A stretch of DNA of 64,000 bases. Source: Mechercharimyces sp. CAU 1602 (GTDB lineage: Bacteria > Bacillota > Bacilli > Thermoactinomycetales > JANTPT01). The notes under the pieces are model-generated. The model did no database searches, had not been told where the DNA came from, and worked only from the letters and a program-made list of their open reading frames with translations. The stretch covers positions 1 through 64,000 of the forward strand of contig NZ_JANTPT010000002.1 of the NCBI RefSeq assembly GCF_024753565.1, written 5' to 3'. The position numbers and the translations under genes are program-made. Of the stretch, positions 1-8,206 are shown one piece after another; position 1 is the stretch's first letter, and each line of letters starts with the position of its first letter.

Positions 1-338
<338 letters not shown>

Positions 339-390
339 AGAATTTGATTGCTCAAATTTCACTGACTTGGGTCTATCTTTCGCTCTTCAG

Positions 391-402
391 TTTTCAAGGA
401 AC
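391..402 (-). promoter_or_regulatory. boxA-like antitermination element in the rRNA leader
   Basis: The minus strand reads GTTCCTTGAAAACT here, close to the boxA consensus TGYTCTTTGAAAA. It lies about 55 nt upstream of mature 16S and downstream of both promoters, where boxA sits in Bacillus rRNA leaders. NusB/S10-dependent antitermination is inferred from the family. Confidence 0.6.
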
Positions 403-447
403 GTTTTCTTCTTTTTTCCTCACCGCTCTTTCGCGGCGACAAGATCT

Positions 448-477
448 ATCTTACCATAGCAATCTCGCTTACGTCAA
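448..477 (-). promoter_or_regulatory. rRNA operon promoter P2 (proximal)
   Basis: The minus strand shows TTGACG (477-472), an 18-bp spacer and TAAGAT (453-448). Eight nucleotides after the -10 box the sequence GTCG begins (440), a probable G start. The same downstream GTCG at the same spacing occurs at four other stable-RNA promoters in this window. Confidence 0.85.
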
Positions 478-553
478 GAAGTTTTTATCGCGTTTGTCGC
501 TCTGAAATGACTTGCGCTCATTGTTTGTGTCGTCTATTGTAACGACAAGAAAC

Positions 554-582
554 ATATTAGCATGCAATAAAAAGCTTGTCAA
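554..582 (-). promoter_or_regulatory. rRNA operon promoter P1 (distal)
   Basis: The minus strand shows a perfect TTGACA (582-577), a 17-bp spacer and TAATAT (559-554). GTCG again begins eight nucleotides after the -10 box (546). Tandem P1/P2 arrangements are usual for Bacillus rRNA operons. The stretch from 583 to rocA at 763 shows no further element I can support beyond the rocA ribosome site. Confidence 0.88.
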
Positions 583-762
583 TACTCTATATCTATTTAA
601 GCAGCGTAACCTTTTCAACCCCTAGCACCTGCCCATGATAATTGCGTTCCATCAGAAGCATAATAGGTGGGAGACTTTAAAGCAAAGCACAGATACCACA
701 TTCCATTTCCGCTCCCTATACGTTAAAATAATGACGATACGAGATAAAGGAGGAATGTTCAA

Positions 763-2307
763 GTGATCCCTTACAAACATGATCCATGGACAAACTTTAG
801 TGTAGAAGAAAATCGGCGGGCTTATGAAGCCGCTCTTAAGAAAGTTGAAGCAGAGCTAGGTGGGGACTTTGACCTAATCGTAGATGGAAAGCGAATCAAA
901 ACTGACGATAAGATAACTTCTTACAACCCCTCTAACAAAGAGCAAGTGATTGGAACCGTTTCCAAAGCAAAAAGAGAACACGCAGAGGAAGCAATGCAAG
1001 CAGCCTGGACTGCTTTTGAAGAATGGCGCAAGTGGTCCCCAAAAGCACGTGCAGAGATCCTTTTTAGAGCCTCTGCTATCGTAAAGCGCCGCCGCCATGA
1101 ATTCTCTGCCCTTATGACATTGGAAGCTGGAAAGTCATGGGTAGAAGCTGATGGAGATACCTCAGAAGCGATTGATTTCATGGAGTTTTATGGCCGTCAA
1201 ATGATCCAGCTTGCACAAGGGAAACCATGTAATTCTTCTGAGTTTCAACATAATGAATATAACTACCAACCAGTCGGTGTAGGCTTCGCTGTTCCACCTT
1301 GGAATTTCCCATTTGCTATCATGTGTGGAATTACAGTATCCGCACTTGTTACTGGTAATGCCGTACTCTTAAAGCCATCTAGCAACACACCTATTATTGC
1401 AGCTAAATTTGTAGAAGTACTAGAAGAGGCTGGTTTACCTAAAGGTGTACTTAACTTTATCCCCGGCAGTGGCTCTGAAATCGGAGACTACATCGTAGAT
1501 CATCCAAAACTGAGCTTTGTAAGCTTTACCGGTTCACGTGAAGTGGGTTGTCGTATTTATGAGCGTGCCGCAAAAGTACAAGAAGGGCAACAGTGGCTTA
1601 AACGAGTTGTCGCTGAAATGGGCGGAAAAGATACGATCATTGTTGATCGTGACGCTGATTTGGAGCTAGCAGCCCAATCCATCGTTAAATCTGCTTTCGG
1701 ATATTCGGGGCAAAAGTGTTCTGCCTGCTCGCGTGCCATTGTGCATCAAGATGTGTATGAGCAAGTATTAGAACGCACCATTGAGTTGACAAAAGAGTTA
1801 CCTGTTGGTAACCCTACTGATGTTCATACCTTCGTCGGACCCGTCATCGACGCTGGACAATTCCGTTCTATCAGTGAATATATTGAGATCGGAAAACAGG
1901 AAGGTTCCTTGCGCCTCGGGGGTGAAGCAGATGACTCCACAGGTTACTTTATTCAACCGACCATTATTGCTGATCTTGATCCAAACTCCCGTATAATGCA
2001 GGAAGAAATCTTTGGGCCTGTACTTGGATTCTCCAAAGCGAAAGACTTTGAAGAACTATTGGAGATTGCTAACAACACCGATTATGCCCTTACAGGTGCT
2101 ATCATTTCCAACAATCGCGAACACCTGGAACGCGCCCGTCGCGACTTCCAAGTAGGAAATCTCTACCTGAACCGTGGCTGTACTGGTTCAATCGTTGGTG
2201 AGCAACCATTCGGTGGCTTTAAGATGTCAGGTACTGATGCAAAAGCTGGTGGTCCAGACTACCTAAGAAACTTCCTCCATGCGAAAACCGTATCAGAAGC
2301 TTTCTAA
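763..2307 (+). CDS. rocA: L-glutamate gamma-semialdehyde (1-pyrroline-5-carboxylate) dehydrogenase
   Basis: The 514-residue product is an aldehyde dehydrogenase of the RocA/PruA type, which oxidises glutamate semialdehyde to glutamate with NAD+ in proline and arginine breakdown. The catalytic Cys lies in GQKCSACSR (about residue 319) and the general-base Glu in AEMGGKD (about 285); PWNFPFAI and the FTGS cofactor motif precede them. Length matches B. subtilis RocA (about 515). The GTG start at 763 has the strong ribosome site AAAGGAGGAA at 746-755. It is a single gene facing the pirin gene, with a hairpin between them. No proline dehydrogenase gene lies beside it, and no sigma-54 -24/-12 site was seen upstream. 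Confidence 0.95.
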   Translation: MIPYKHDPWTNFSVEENRRAYEAALKKVEAELGGDFDLIVDGKRIKTDDKITSYNPSNKEQVIGTVSKAKREHAEEAMQAAWTAFEEWRKWSPKARAEILFRASAIVKRRRHEFSALMTLEAGKSWVEADGDTSEAIDFMEFYGRQMIQLAQGKPCNSSEFQHNEYNYQPVGVGFAVPPWNFPFAIMCGITVSALVTGNAVLLKPSSNTPIIAAKFVEVLEEAGLPKGVLNFIPGSGSEIGDYIVDHPKLSFVSFTGSREVGCRIYERAAKVQEGQQWLKRVVAEMGGKDTIIVDRDADLELAAQSIVKSAFGYSGQKCSACSRAIVHQDVYEQVLERTIELTKELPVGNPTDVHTFVGPVIDAGQFRSISEYIEIGKQEGSLRLGGEADDSTGYFIQPTIIADLDPNSRIMQEEIFGPVLGFSKAKDFEELLEIANNTDYALTGAIISNNREHLERARRDFQVGNLYLNRGCTGSIVGEQPFGGFKMSGTDAKAGGPDYLRNFLHAKTVSEAF

Positions 2308-2340
2308 CTCCGTTTCCTAGATACTAATCCTCACATAAAT

Positions 2341-2383
2341 AAAGGCTGACCCAAAGCGAGAGAGCTATATGGGGTCAGCCTTT
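2341..2383. terminator. Hairpin between convergent rocA and the pirin gene
   Basis: AAAGGCTGACCC (2341-2352) pairs with GGGTCAGCCTTT (2372-2383), a perfect 12-bp stem. The tails are only moderately T-rich on either strand. It probably terminates rocA and the convergent pirin gene. Confidence 0.7.
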
Positions 2384-2406
2384 ACCTTTACTCCCATTTT
2401 CAATTA

Positions 2407-3114
2407 TTAAAACGGCAAATCGATTAACATCCATTTGGTTTTCTCAGATGCCTTTGCACTCAAGTTTTCAACTTCTGTCATCCTTGCCGAATCTCTTTTA
2501 GTTAATATGGTGCTACCATTAACCTCAATACGTCCTTCAATAACAAATAGGAACAAACGTCTGCCTGCCGATTGTGTAAAGGTAATTTCCATCCCACGCT
2601 CCAGTTCTGACAGATAGATCGTCAGATCTTGGTTGATATGAGCCACACCTGGCTCCGCCGGATTTTTCGCTACGATGGGTAACAATCGATTTTTCATCTT
2701 ACTCTGATCATATTCTACCTGTTCATAAGAAGGGGTTAGCCCATTTTGATCAGGAAAGAACCACATCTGGAATAAGTGCACCTCTTCCTCCGTCGACGGA
2801 TTCATCTCTGAATGAAAAATACCTGTACCGGCACTCATTCGTTGAACTCCACCCACAGAAGTGATGGAGGAATGACCATCGCTATCTTCATGTTTCAACG
2901 ATCCCTGTAACAAGATCGAGACAATCTCCATCTCCTGATGAGGGTGAGTGCCAAACCCTCTCCCCGGTTTGATTACATCATCATTCAAGACTCGAAGCGG
3001 ACCAAAACTCACGTTTTTTGGATCATGATAGTCGCCAAAGGAAAAGCTGAAGTAGCTTTGTAGCCACCCATGATCCACCTTGTGTCTCGACTGGGCTGAA
3101 CGTTTTTCGATCAT
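2407..3114 (-). CDS. Pirin family protein (bicupin, possible quercetinase)
   Basis: The 235-residue protein matches the pirin family, a metal-binding bicupin in the cytoplasm; some members have quercetin dioxygenase activity. The N-terminal cupin shows the metal-ligand pattern GFGTHPHQEMEI (about residues 54-65), the later H-x-D-S-x-G-H turn and SAGTGIFHSEMN. The second cupin is less conserved, as is usual. The ATG has GAGGAGG nine bases upstream. A perfect palindrome at 3136-3159, matching one in the marR promoter, sits just before the ribosome site, so this gene is probably repressed by the upstream MarR protein. True substrate unknown. Confidence 0.9.
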   Translation of the reverse strand: MIEKRSAQSRHKVDHGWLQSYFSFSFGDYHDPKNVSFGPLRVLNDDVIKPGRGFGTHPHQEMEIVSILLQGSLKHEDSDGHSSITSVGGVQRMSAGTGIFHSEMNPSTEEEVHLFQMWFFPDQNGLTPSYEQVEYDQSKMKNRLLPIVAKNPAEPGVAHINQDLTIYLSELERGMEITFTQSAGRRLFLFVIEGRIEVNGSTILTKRDSARMTEVENLSAKASEKTKWMLIDLPF

Positions 3115-3135
3115 CTTTTACATCCTCCTCACCCT

Positions 3136-3159
3136 ATTTATCTTTAATTAAAGATAAAT
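3136..3159. promoter_or_regulatory. Probable MarR operator between marR and the pirin gene
   Basis: This is a perfect 24-bp palindrome with core TATCTTTAATTAAAGATA. A near-identical palindrome overlaps the marR promoter at 3702-3723. Position just upstream of the pirin ribosome site suggests repression or a transcriptional block. Assignment to the adjacent MarR is inference from the shared motif. Confidence 0.75.
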
Positions 3160-3171
3160 GGGTAAAAAATT

Positions 3172-3681
3172 TTAGATTTGTTCTGAACGATAACCAATAT
3201 TTTTAAGGAGATTAATCATGGTCTCTTTTTCTGCTGTCGACAAATCCACAAAGATTTTCTCAATCAAAGCTTGATGCTGGGGGAAAATCTCCCGCATCAC
3301 TTCTTTACCCCTGTCTGTAATCGAAGCGTAGGTGACACGCCTGTCTTTAGGACAAGAAACGCGCTCCAGTAAGCCTTTTTTCTCTAACTTATCTACCACA
3401 TAAGTCATCGTACCACTAGAGATAAGAATTTGCCCGCCAATTTTTTGGATAGGTTGATCTCCTTTATGGTACAACAATTCTAAAACGGCAAACTCAGTCA
3501 TATTAAAACCATGGGAGCGTATATCTTCGGCCACCCTCTGCTCAAGTGCACGCTGGGAGCGAAAGAGTACAACAAAGAGCTTTAAAGCGATCTCACCCTC
3601 TGCTTCATTCATATCCACTACCTTATCTCTTACGAGCTCCTGCTCAGCTAACTCTTCCTGCTTCTTAATCTCTTTATTCAT
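3172..3681 (-). CDS. MarR family transcriptional regulator (autoregulated repressor)
   Basis: The protein (169 residues from the chosen start) is a winged-helix MarR repressor. The HTH region reads PIQKIGGQILISSGTMTYVV and the wing contains the conserved DRRVTYASITDRG. There is no obvious OhrR-like redox Cys near the N-terminus; the one Cys is in the wing (SCPKDRR). An ATG at 3699 lacks a ribosome site and would sit 16 nt from the predicted start, so the ATG at 3681 with AAGGTG upstream is preferred. A consensus promoter at 3722-3750 is overlapped by a palindromic operator. It is co-oriented with the pirin gene and probably controls it. The operator resembles the B. subtilis MhqR site as I remember it, so quinone or phenolic stress is a possible signal. 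Confidence 0.9.
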   Translation of the reverse strand: MNKEIKKQEELAEQELVRDKVVDMNEAEGEIALKLFVVLFRSQRALEQRVAEDIRSHGFNMTEFAVLELLYHKGDQPIQKIGGQILISSGTMTYVVDKLEKKGLLERVSCPKDRRVTYASITDRGKEVMREIFPQHQALIEKIFVDLSTAEKETMINLLKNIGYRSEQI

Positions 3682-3701
3682 TGGCAGCACCTTCACCATC
3701 T

Positions 3702-3723
3702 ATTATCTTTAATTCAAGATAAT
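3702..3723. promoter_or_regulatory. Probable MarR autoregulatory operator
   Basis: This is an imperfect palindrome with core TATCTTTAATTCAAGATA and one mismatched pair. It covers the predicted marR transcription start and touches the -10 box. It shares TATCTTTAATT-AAGATA with the operator at 3136-3159. Confidence 0.75.
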
Positions 3724-3750
3724 TATACTCCCCTCCATATCCCTTGTCAA
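3722..3750 (-). promoter_or_regulatory. marR promoter (sigma-A consensus)
   Basis: The minus strand has TTGACA (3750-3745), a 17-bp spacer and TATAAT (3727-3722), a fully consensus promoter. The palindromic operator begins at its -10 box, so bound MarR should block it. A 12/15 match to the 7-1-7 Fur box lies upstream at 3803-3817 but is too far away to assign. Confidence 0.85.
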
Positions 3751-3865
3751 GGTTAGAAGAAATAGCATAGAGCTCCGCTCCAACTATAGAAGAGTATATG
3801 ATAGAGAATCATTATCGTTTGGGAAAGCACCCCGTGATTTCTCCCCCATTACGATGAAATCACAT

Positions 3866-4801
3866 TCATGAATGAATCCGAACAATAATTTTCCCTCTTG
3901 CCCTCCCCGTCTTACTTAAATCGAATGCTTGATTAATATCCTCCAGAGTAAATACATGTTCAATCAATGTTTTCACATGCCCTTGACTCATTAGATTGCT
4001 GATCTCCATTAACTGTTTTACTCCACGTGTTGGGATAAAGATAACCGTTGCTCTTTTCCTTTGGCGCAACATATATCCTTTTAGTTTCCCTATAAAATGG
4101 CGAAGTGTTGTGACCGGGGTGACGTACAAGCCTGCTTGGGTAAGAAGAGGGAAATATTCTTTATATTCATTGGTTGCTACCGTATCTAAGATGAGATCAA
4201 ACTTACTAAATAACCTGCGGTCAATGACGCGATCTTGACGGTAATCAATGACATGATCTGCACCTAAATTTTTTACAAGCTCAACATTGTTCGTACTACA
4301 AACACCCGTAACCTCCGCTCCTAAAGCTTTGGCCATCTGTACCGCATACGTCCCAATTCCTCCGGATGCACCAATAATGAGTACTTTTTGTCCTGGTTGT
4401 ACATTACCGTAAGTAGTAAGTCCATGCCATGCTGTAATTCCCGCGGTAGGTACTCCAGCAGCTTCTTCGAAAGATACTTCATCTGGTTTTTTCACTACAT
4501 TCTTCTCGTGAACAGTAAGGTATTCACTCGCACATCCGCTCCCAGGTCCCCTCAGCGCAAAGACAGCGTCTCCAGGTTGAAGAAGGGTCACCTTCTCTCC
4601 TACCTCATCCACTACGCCACTAAAGTCGGACCCAACACGATAAGGGAGACCTAGCTTGGACATGGTTTTTTCCATTTTCCAATCTGCTGGGTTCACACTA
4701 GTCGCGTATACTTTAACCAATACTTCGTTTGATTTTGGCCTTGGCTTTGGCTTTTCCCCCACAACCAACGATTTGTTCTTATCCAAAAAAGCAGCTTTCA
4801 C
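3866..4801 (-). CDS. Zinc-less medium-chain dehydrogenase/reductase (quinone oxidoreductase-like)
   Basis: The 311-residue product belongs to the MDR superfamily, quinone oxidoreductase/alcohol dehydrogenase-like, using NAD(P)H. The N-terminal GroES-like fold has TSVNPADWK and GSDFSGVVDEVG; the Rossmann fold has IIGASGGIGTYAVQMAK. Structural and catalytic zinc ligands of true alcohol dehydrogenases are missing. The GTG start at 4801 has GAGGTG seven bases upstream and gives the usual family start (KAAFLD). It lies 63 nt downstream of an arsR gene in the same direction, so the pair probably forms a repressor-controlled operon. Substrate unknown; quinones or enals are likely. Confidence 0.85.
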   Translation of the reverse strand: MKAAFLDKNKSLVVGEKPKPRPKSNEVLVKVYATSVNPADWKMEKTMSKLGLPYRVGSDFSGVVDEVGEKVTLLQPGDAVFALRGPGSGCASEYLTVHEKNVVKKPDEVSFEEAAGVPTAGITAWHGLTTYGNVQPGQKVLIIGASGGIGTYAVQMAKALGAEVTGVCSTNNVELVKNLGADHVIDYRQDRVIDRRLFSKFDLILDTVATNEYKEYFPLLTQAGLYVTPVTTLRHFIGKLKGYMLRQRKRATVIFIPTRGVKQLMEISNLMSQGHVKTLIEHVFTLEDINQAFDLSKTGRARGKIIVRIHS

Positions 4802-4864
4802 GCAAGCACACCTCACTTCAATTTTGTTGTTATATATAAACACATCTACTAATAGGGTGAATAA

Positions 4865-5179
4865 TTACACGTCACATTCCTTTGAAACCAATGCATCTGC
4901 GATTAACTGCATATTGGTGGACACACGTTCACGGGACAGCCAATAATATACTTCTTGACCCACCTTCTTGCTATCCACAATTTGAGCATCTCTTAAAATC
5001 TTAAGATGATGAGAGATCGAAGGTCTAGTAATATCGAAGTGACTTGCAATATCAGTCACATTTGATTTGCCGTTATTGCCTAAAATAAAGGTGATCTGTA
5101 TTCGAATAGGATCTCCTAAGGCTGTGAAGAACTTTGTTATACTTTCAAAATCATTTACATCGATATGAGATTTGCCCAT
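4865..5179 (-). CDS. ArsR family winged-helix repressor, no visible metal site
   Basis: The 104-residue protein has the ArsR/SmtB fold: ALGDPIRIQITFIL, the recognition helix in ITRPSISHHLKILRDAQIV, and the wing KVGQEVYYWLS. The metal-binding CxC of ArsR and CadC is absent (the helix reads NVTDIASHF), and the only Cys is near the C-terminus. It may therefore sense something other than arsenite or cadmium. The ATG at 5179 has AGGAGG six bases upstream. It is first in an operon with the quinone oxidoreductase gene, and its promoter carries a palindrome across the -10 box. Confidence 0.88.
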   Translation of the reverse strand: MGKSHIDVNDFESITKFFTALGDPIRIQITFILGNNGKSNVTDIASHFDITRPSISHHLKILRDAQIVDSKKVGQEVYYWLSRERVSTNMQLIADALVSKECDV

Positions 5180-5214
5180 GTTTGCCCTCCTATTCATGTA
5201 GATATGTTTAAACT

Positions 5215-5228
5215 TACTTACGTAAGTA
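5215..5228. promoter_or_regulatory. Palindromic operator of the arsR promoter
   Basis: TACTTACGTAAGTA is a perfect 14-bp palindrome overlapping the -10 box of the arsR promoter. Autorepression by the ArsR protein is inferred. Confidence 0.7.
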
Positions 5229-5253
5229 TACCACCCATCTTTTTGTTTGCCAA
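5225..5253 (-). promoter_or_regulatory. Promoter of the arsR-oxidoreductase operon
   Basis: The minus strand has TTGGCA (5253-5248), a 17-bp spacer and TATACT (5230-5225). The operator palindrome at 5215-5228 covers part of the -10 box. Confidence 0.75.
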
Positions 5254-5293
5254 GGTAAAAAAATAAGGTACTCTCCTCATAGAGGAGAGTACC
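5254..5293 (-). terminator. Rho-independent terminator of the MA-like peptidase gene
   Basis: A perfect 12-bp stem (5267-5278 with 5282-5293) with a three-base loop is followed on the minus strand by a T-rich run. It lies directly after the stop codon at 5305. Confidence 0.9.
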
Positions 5294-5304
5294 GTTTAGA
5301 CCTC

Positions 5305-6498
5305 TTAAAAATATTGAAACATCGGTGCGTTTGGCTCCTGTCTATTCCCTACTTGTTCTACCCATTCTCTCCCTATTTGTGAAAGTGAGACACCCAATCC
5401 CTTCTGCAATGCTTCTTCTGTCCTCTCATTGGTTTCCGGTAATTTATTGGCTGCATCCTGATCGACCAAAGGATACAACTTTAAATAAGTAAATACTTCT
5501 TGAAGTTTCTTCTCACCGAAACGTTCAACAAGATAGCGATAAAAGTCATAACAATGAGCATAGTATGCTCTCGCATCTGCTGAGCCGAGTAACTCTAACT
5601 GCTGTTCCTTTAACTTCTCCCATGTGTACTGCGACTCTTCTAGTACTGGGTGCTCGCTTTTCATTCCTGGAAGAAGATGTGCTTCATAATATTCTGCCGC
5701 CCCCTCCTGCAACCAATAAGATGCATTGTCCGTAGTGAGATCACTTAATACTTTATGGGTAATTTCATGAACAATACCCGCCGAAAAGGAGCGCGTATCC
5801 CCTTTTTGACCAACAAACTTAATTGACTGACCAAATTCGTTCCAACCCGCCGCCCACTCTGGTAGGGATAGCTTTACCGATTGCCGGAAAAGGATATCAT
5901 CATGGTAAAGCTTAATCTCAGTTTTTTCTGTCTGCTCCCAACCAAACTTTTGCGCAAAGGCTTCAAACGCTTTGTTAGCCGCATCAAGTGCGACCGCCGC
6001 TTGTTCCTTAAGATCGGGATGGCTGTAATGAACGACGACGGATCCTTCCGCCATATGCTGAAAAGGAATATCTGACTCGTACCAATTCCCTTCCACATTT
6101 TTAAAAAGTAATGGAATCTTGAGAGTATGTATCTTACCATTACTTTGATACTCCTGTTTAATTAGCGTATGTAGTTGTAGGTTATCTCCAGGAATGATCG
6201 AAAGCAGTTCCAAATGATACGTTCCTGGATCCACGGTTAAGATCGCATCTTGAAACCACCGTTTCTGCTCTTGCAAATATGTTTTATTTTCAGGATCAAT
6301 AACCTGTTTAAATCTCTGAAAACTCCGCTCATTTATCCCGTGTTCCTTCTCTTGTAATAAGTTTTCGATTTCCAAACGAACATGTTCCATCTCTTCAGCG
6401 GAGGCGAACACCGATGATGAGTCCAAAGTAATCTGCATCACTAACGTCAGGATTAATAAGAGCAAAGAGAATCCTTTCAACCAAGACAATCTACTCAA
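5305..6498 (-). CDS. Secreted peptidase MA-like (gluzincin) protein
   Basis: The 397-residue protein begins with a hydrophobic signal segment (about residues 6-33) ending near VFASAEE, so it is exported or membrane-tethered. The second half holds a zinc peptidase motif, HEITH, followed 24 residues later by EGAAEYYE, the glutamate-zincin pattern of the peptidase MA-like group. A C-terminal helical segment follows. Substrates are unknown. The TTG at 6498 is eight bases downstream of GGAGG; a TTG further upstream lies inside that ribosome site and is rejected. It stands alone between the arsR promoter and pbuG, with its own terminator. Confidence 0.75.
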   Translation of the reverse strand: MSRLSWLKGFSLLLLILTLVMQITLDSSSVFASAEEMEHVRLEIENLLQEKEHGINERSFQRFKQVIDPENKTYLQEQKRWFQDAILTVDPGTYHLELLSIIPGDNLQLHTLIKQEYQSNGKIHTLKIPLLFKNVEGNWYESDIPFQHMAEGSVVVHYSHPDLKEQAAVALDAANKAFEAFAQKFGWEQTEKTEIKLYHDDILFRQSVKLSLPEWAAGWNEFGQSIKFVGQKGDTRSFSAGIVHEITHKVLSDLTTDNASYWLQEGAAEYYEAHLLPGMKSEHPVLEESQYTWEKLKEQQLELLGSADARAYYAHCYDFYRYLVERFGEKKLQEVFTYLKLYPLVDQDAANKLPETNERTEEALQKGLGVSLSQIGREWVEQVGNRQEPNAPMFQYF

Positions 6499-6559
6499 GT
6501 TCAATCCCTCCAATCTTTACCCATAGCTTGTGACAGAAAAACCCCATTCATACCTTCTC

Positions 6560-6592
6560 ATAGAAAATAGACCTGCATATAGCCTGCAGGCC
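6560..6592 (-). terminator. Probable terminator after pbuG
   Basis: GGCCTGC pairs with GCAGGTC around a nine-base loop on the minus strand (6592-6570), followed by TATTTT. The stem is short, so this is moderate. Confidence 0.5.
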
Positions 6593-6634
6593 AAAACCAT
6601 TCGTCTCTCTATTTTTAATCAATTACTAGAATTA

Positions 6635-7951
6635 CTATAAGCTGCCCCCAAACGCAAAACGAATAATAAACAATATCGCTAGGATATATAGAATTGGATG
6701 AACCCGTTTATATTGACCGACGAAAACTTTCGCTAGCGGATAAAAGATAAAACCAATGGCAATTCCAGTAGCAATACTAAAAGTCAGCGGCATCATTACG
6801 ACAGTGAGAAAAGCTGGTATCGCTTCTGTTAAATCATTCCACTCAATATCTTTTAAGCTAGATGCCATCAAAACACCGACGATAATAAGGGCAGGTGAGG
6901 TGATGGCTGCAACTGAGGCGAACGTCTCCACTAATGGGAATATAAATAAAGCTAATAAAAACCAGGCTGCCGTAACAACGGCAGTCATGCCTGTACGTCC
7001 TCCACTTGCCACTCCTGCACTCGATTCAATATATGACGTAACCGTCGATGTACCCAAGGCAGCCCCCGACATGGTAGCGATTGAATCAGCAGTTAACGCT
7101 CGTCCTGCTCGTGGTAATTTGTTCTCTTTAAGTAGATTAGCCTGCTTCGAAACACCGACGAGAGTACCCGCTGTATCAAATAAATCAACGAAAAGAAAAG
7201 CAAATATAATTGAAAAAAGCCCCAGATCAAGCGCACCCATAATATCCATCTGTAATAACGTGGGCGTCACACTTGGTGGAAGAGACACAACCCCTTGGGG
7301 AGGTGGCACTACCCCTGTTATCATGCCTATTATAGCAGTGGTCACCATACCGATGAAGATAGCTCCCTTAACTCCTCTTATCATCAACAAAACGGTGATG
7401 ACGAGCCCCAGTACCGTAAGCAACACCCCAGGTTCTGTAAGGGATGTGTTCATCTGTACCAATGTCGCTTCTGACGCAACCACAATCCCTGCATTTTTCA
7501 AACCTACAAATGCAATAAACAGACCAATCCCGGCAGAAACGGCACTTTTCAAACCTGCCGGAATCGTGTTAATGATCAATTCACGCAAACGAACCAGTGT
7601 TAAAAACAGAAATAAAATACCTGAAATAAAAACGGCTCCTAAAGCTACTTGCCAACTAACACCCATGCCCAATACTACTGTATAAGTAAAGTATGCGTTT
7701 AGCCCCATTCCCGGCGCTAAGGCAATCGGATAGTTAGCCAGAAGACCCATTAATAAAGTGCCCAATGCAGCTGCTAAAGCAGTAGCAACAAACACTGCAC
7801 CAAAATCCATCCCTGCTTCTTTTCCTAATAAATAAGGATTTACCAATAAAATATATGCCATCGTAAAAAATATGGTGGTTCCTGCCAATATTTCCGTTCG
7901 TAATGTTGTCTGGTTTTCTGCAAACCTAAAGTAGTGACCAACTTTCCCCAC
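6635..7951 (-). CDS. pbuG: Guanine/hypoxanthine permease, NCS2 AzgA-like family
   Basis: The 438-residue integral membrane protein has about 12-13 hydrophobic segments and the AzgA/PbuG hallmarks: GTTIFFTMAYILLVNP near the N-terminus, LAPGMGLNAYFTY, and FLFVDLFDTAGTLVGV. It probably imports guanine and hypoxanthine by proton symport. The GTG at 7951 gives a family-like N-terminus, though in-frame sequence extends further upstream. It lies 192-256 bp downstream of guaA in the same direction, as in B. subtilis. It has no separate purine riboswitch that I can find, so it may share the one upstream of guaA. Confidence 0.9.
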   Translation of the reverse strand: MGKVGHYFRFAENQTTLRTEILAGTTIFFTMAYILLVNPYLLGKEAGMDFGAVFVATALAAALGTLLMGLLANYPIALAPGMGLNAYFTYTVVLGMGVSWQVALGAVFISGILFLFLTLVRLRELIINTIPAGLKSAVSAGIGLFIAFVGLKNAGIVVASEATLVQMNTSLTEPGVLLTVLGLVITVLLMIRGVKGAIFIGMVTTAIIGMITGVVPPPQGVVSLPPSVTPTLLQMDIMGALDLGLFSIIFAFLFVDLFDTAGTLVGVSKQANLLKENKLPRAGRALTADSIATMSGAALGTSTVTSYIESSAGVASGGRTGMTAVVTAAWFLLALFIFPLVETFASVAAITSPALIIVGVLMASSLKDIEWNDLTEAIPAFLTVVMMPLTFSIATGIAIGFIFYPLAKVFVGQYKRVHPILYILAILFIIRFAFGGSL

Positions 7952-8206
7952 AGTATTCCCTACCTTCTCATTCGAATGAGTGAAGCCTAGGTTCACAGCG
8001 GTAGTCACAATCACAGCAACCCACTTGTATATCTACTGGAATCAGTACCTAGTCTCTACAGTAGGCATGTCCACAATCATTCTTCTACGTACTTCCTAAA
8101 ATCCAGAGGGATGGATAAGAAGTCTATGAGTTAACAACCCCTCGATTCTCACCCATTCCTCTTTCACGTACCCTTGCCGAAGTGAGTCGACCTCACGTAT
8201 ACGTTC

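Noticed and set aside
6756-7685. Open frame of about 309 codons on the plus strand inside pbuG
   Set aside because: It is antisense to a clear permease gene, has a Pro/Thr/Asn-rich shadow composition and no ribosome site.
8015-8206. Second purine riboswitch upstream of pbuG
   Set aside because: I could not find the J2/3 or loop sequences of the purine aptamer here.
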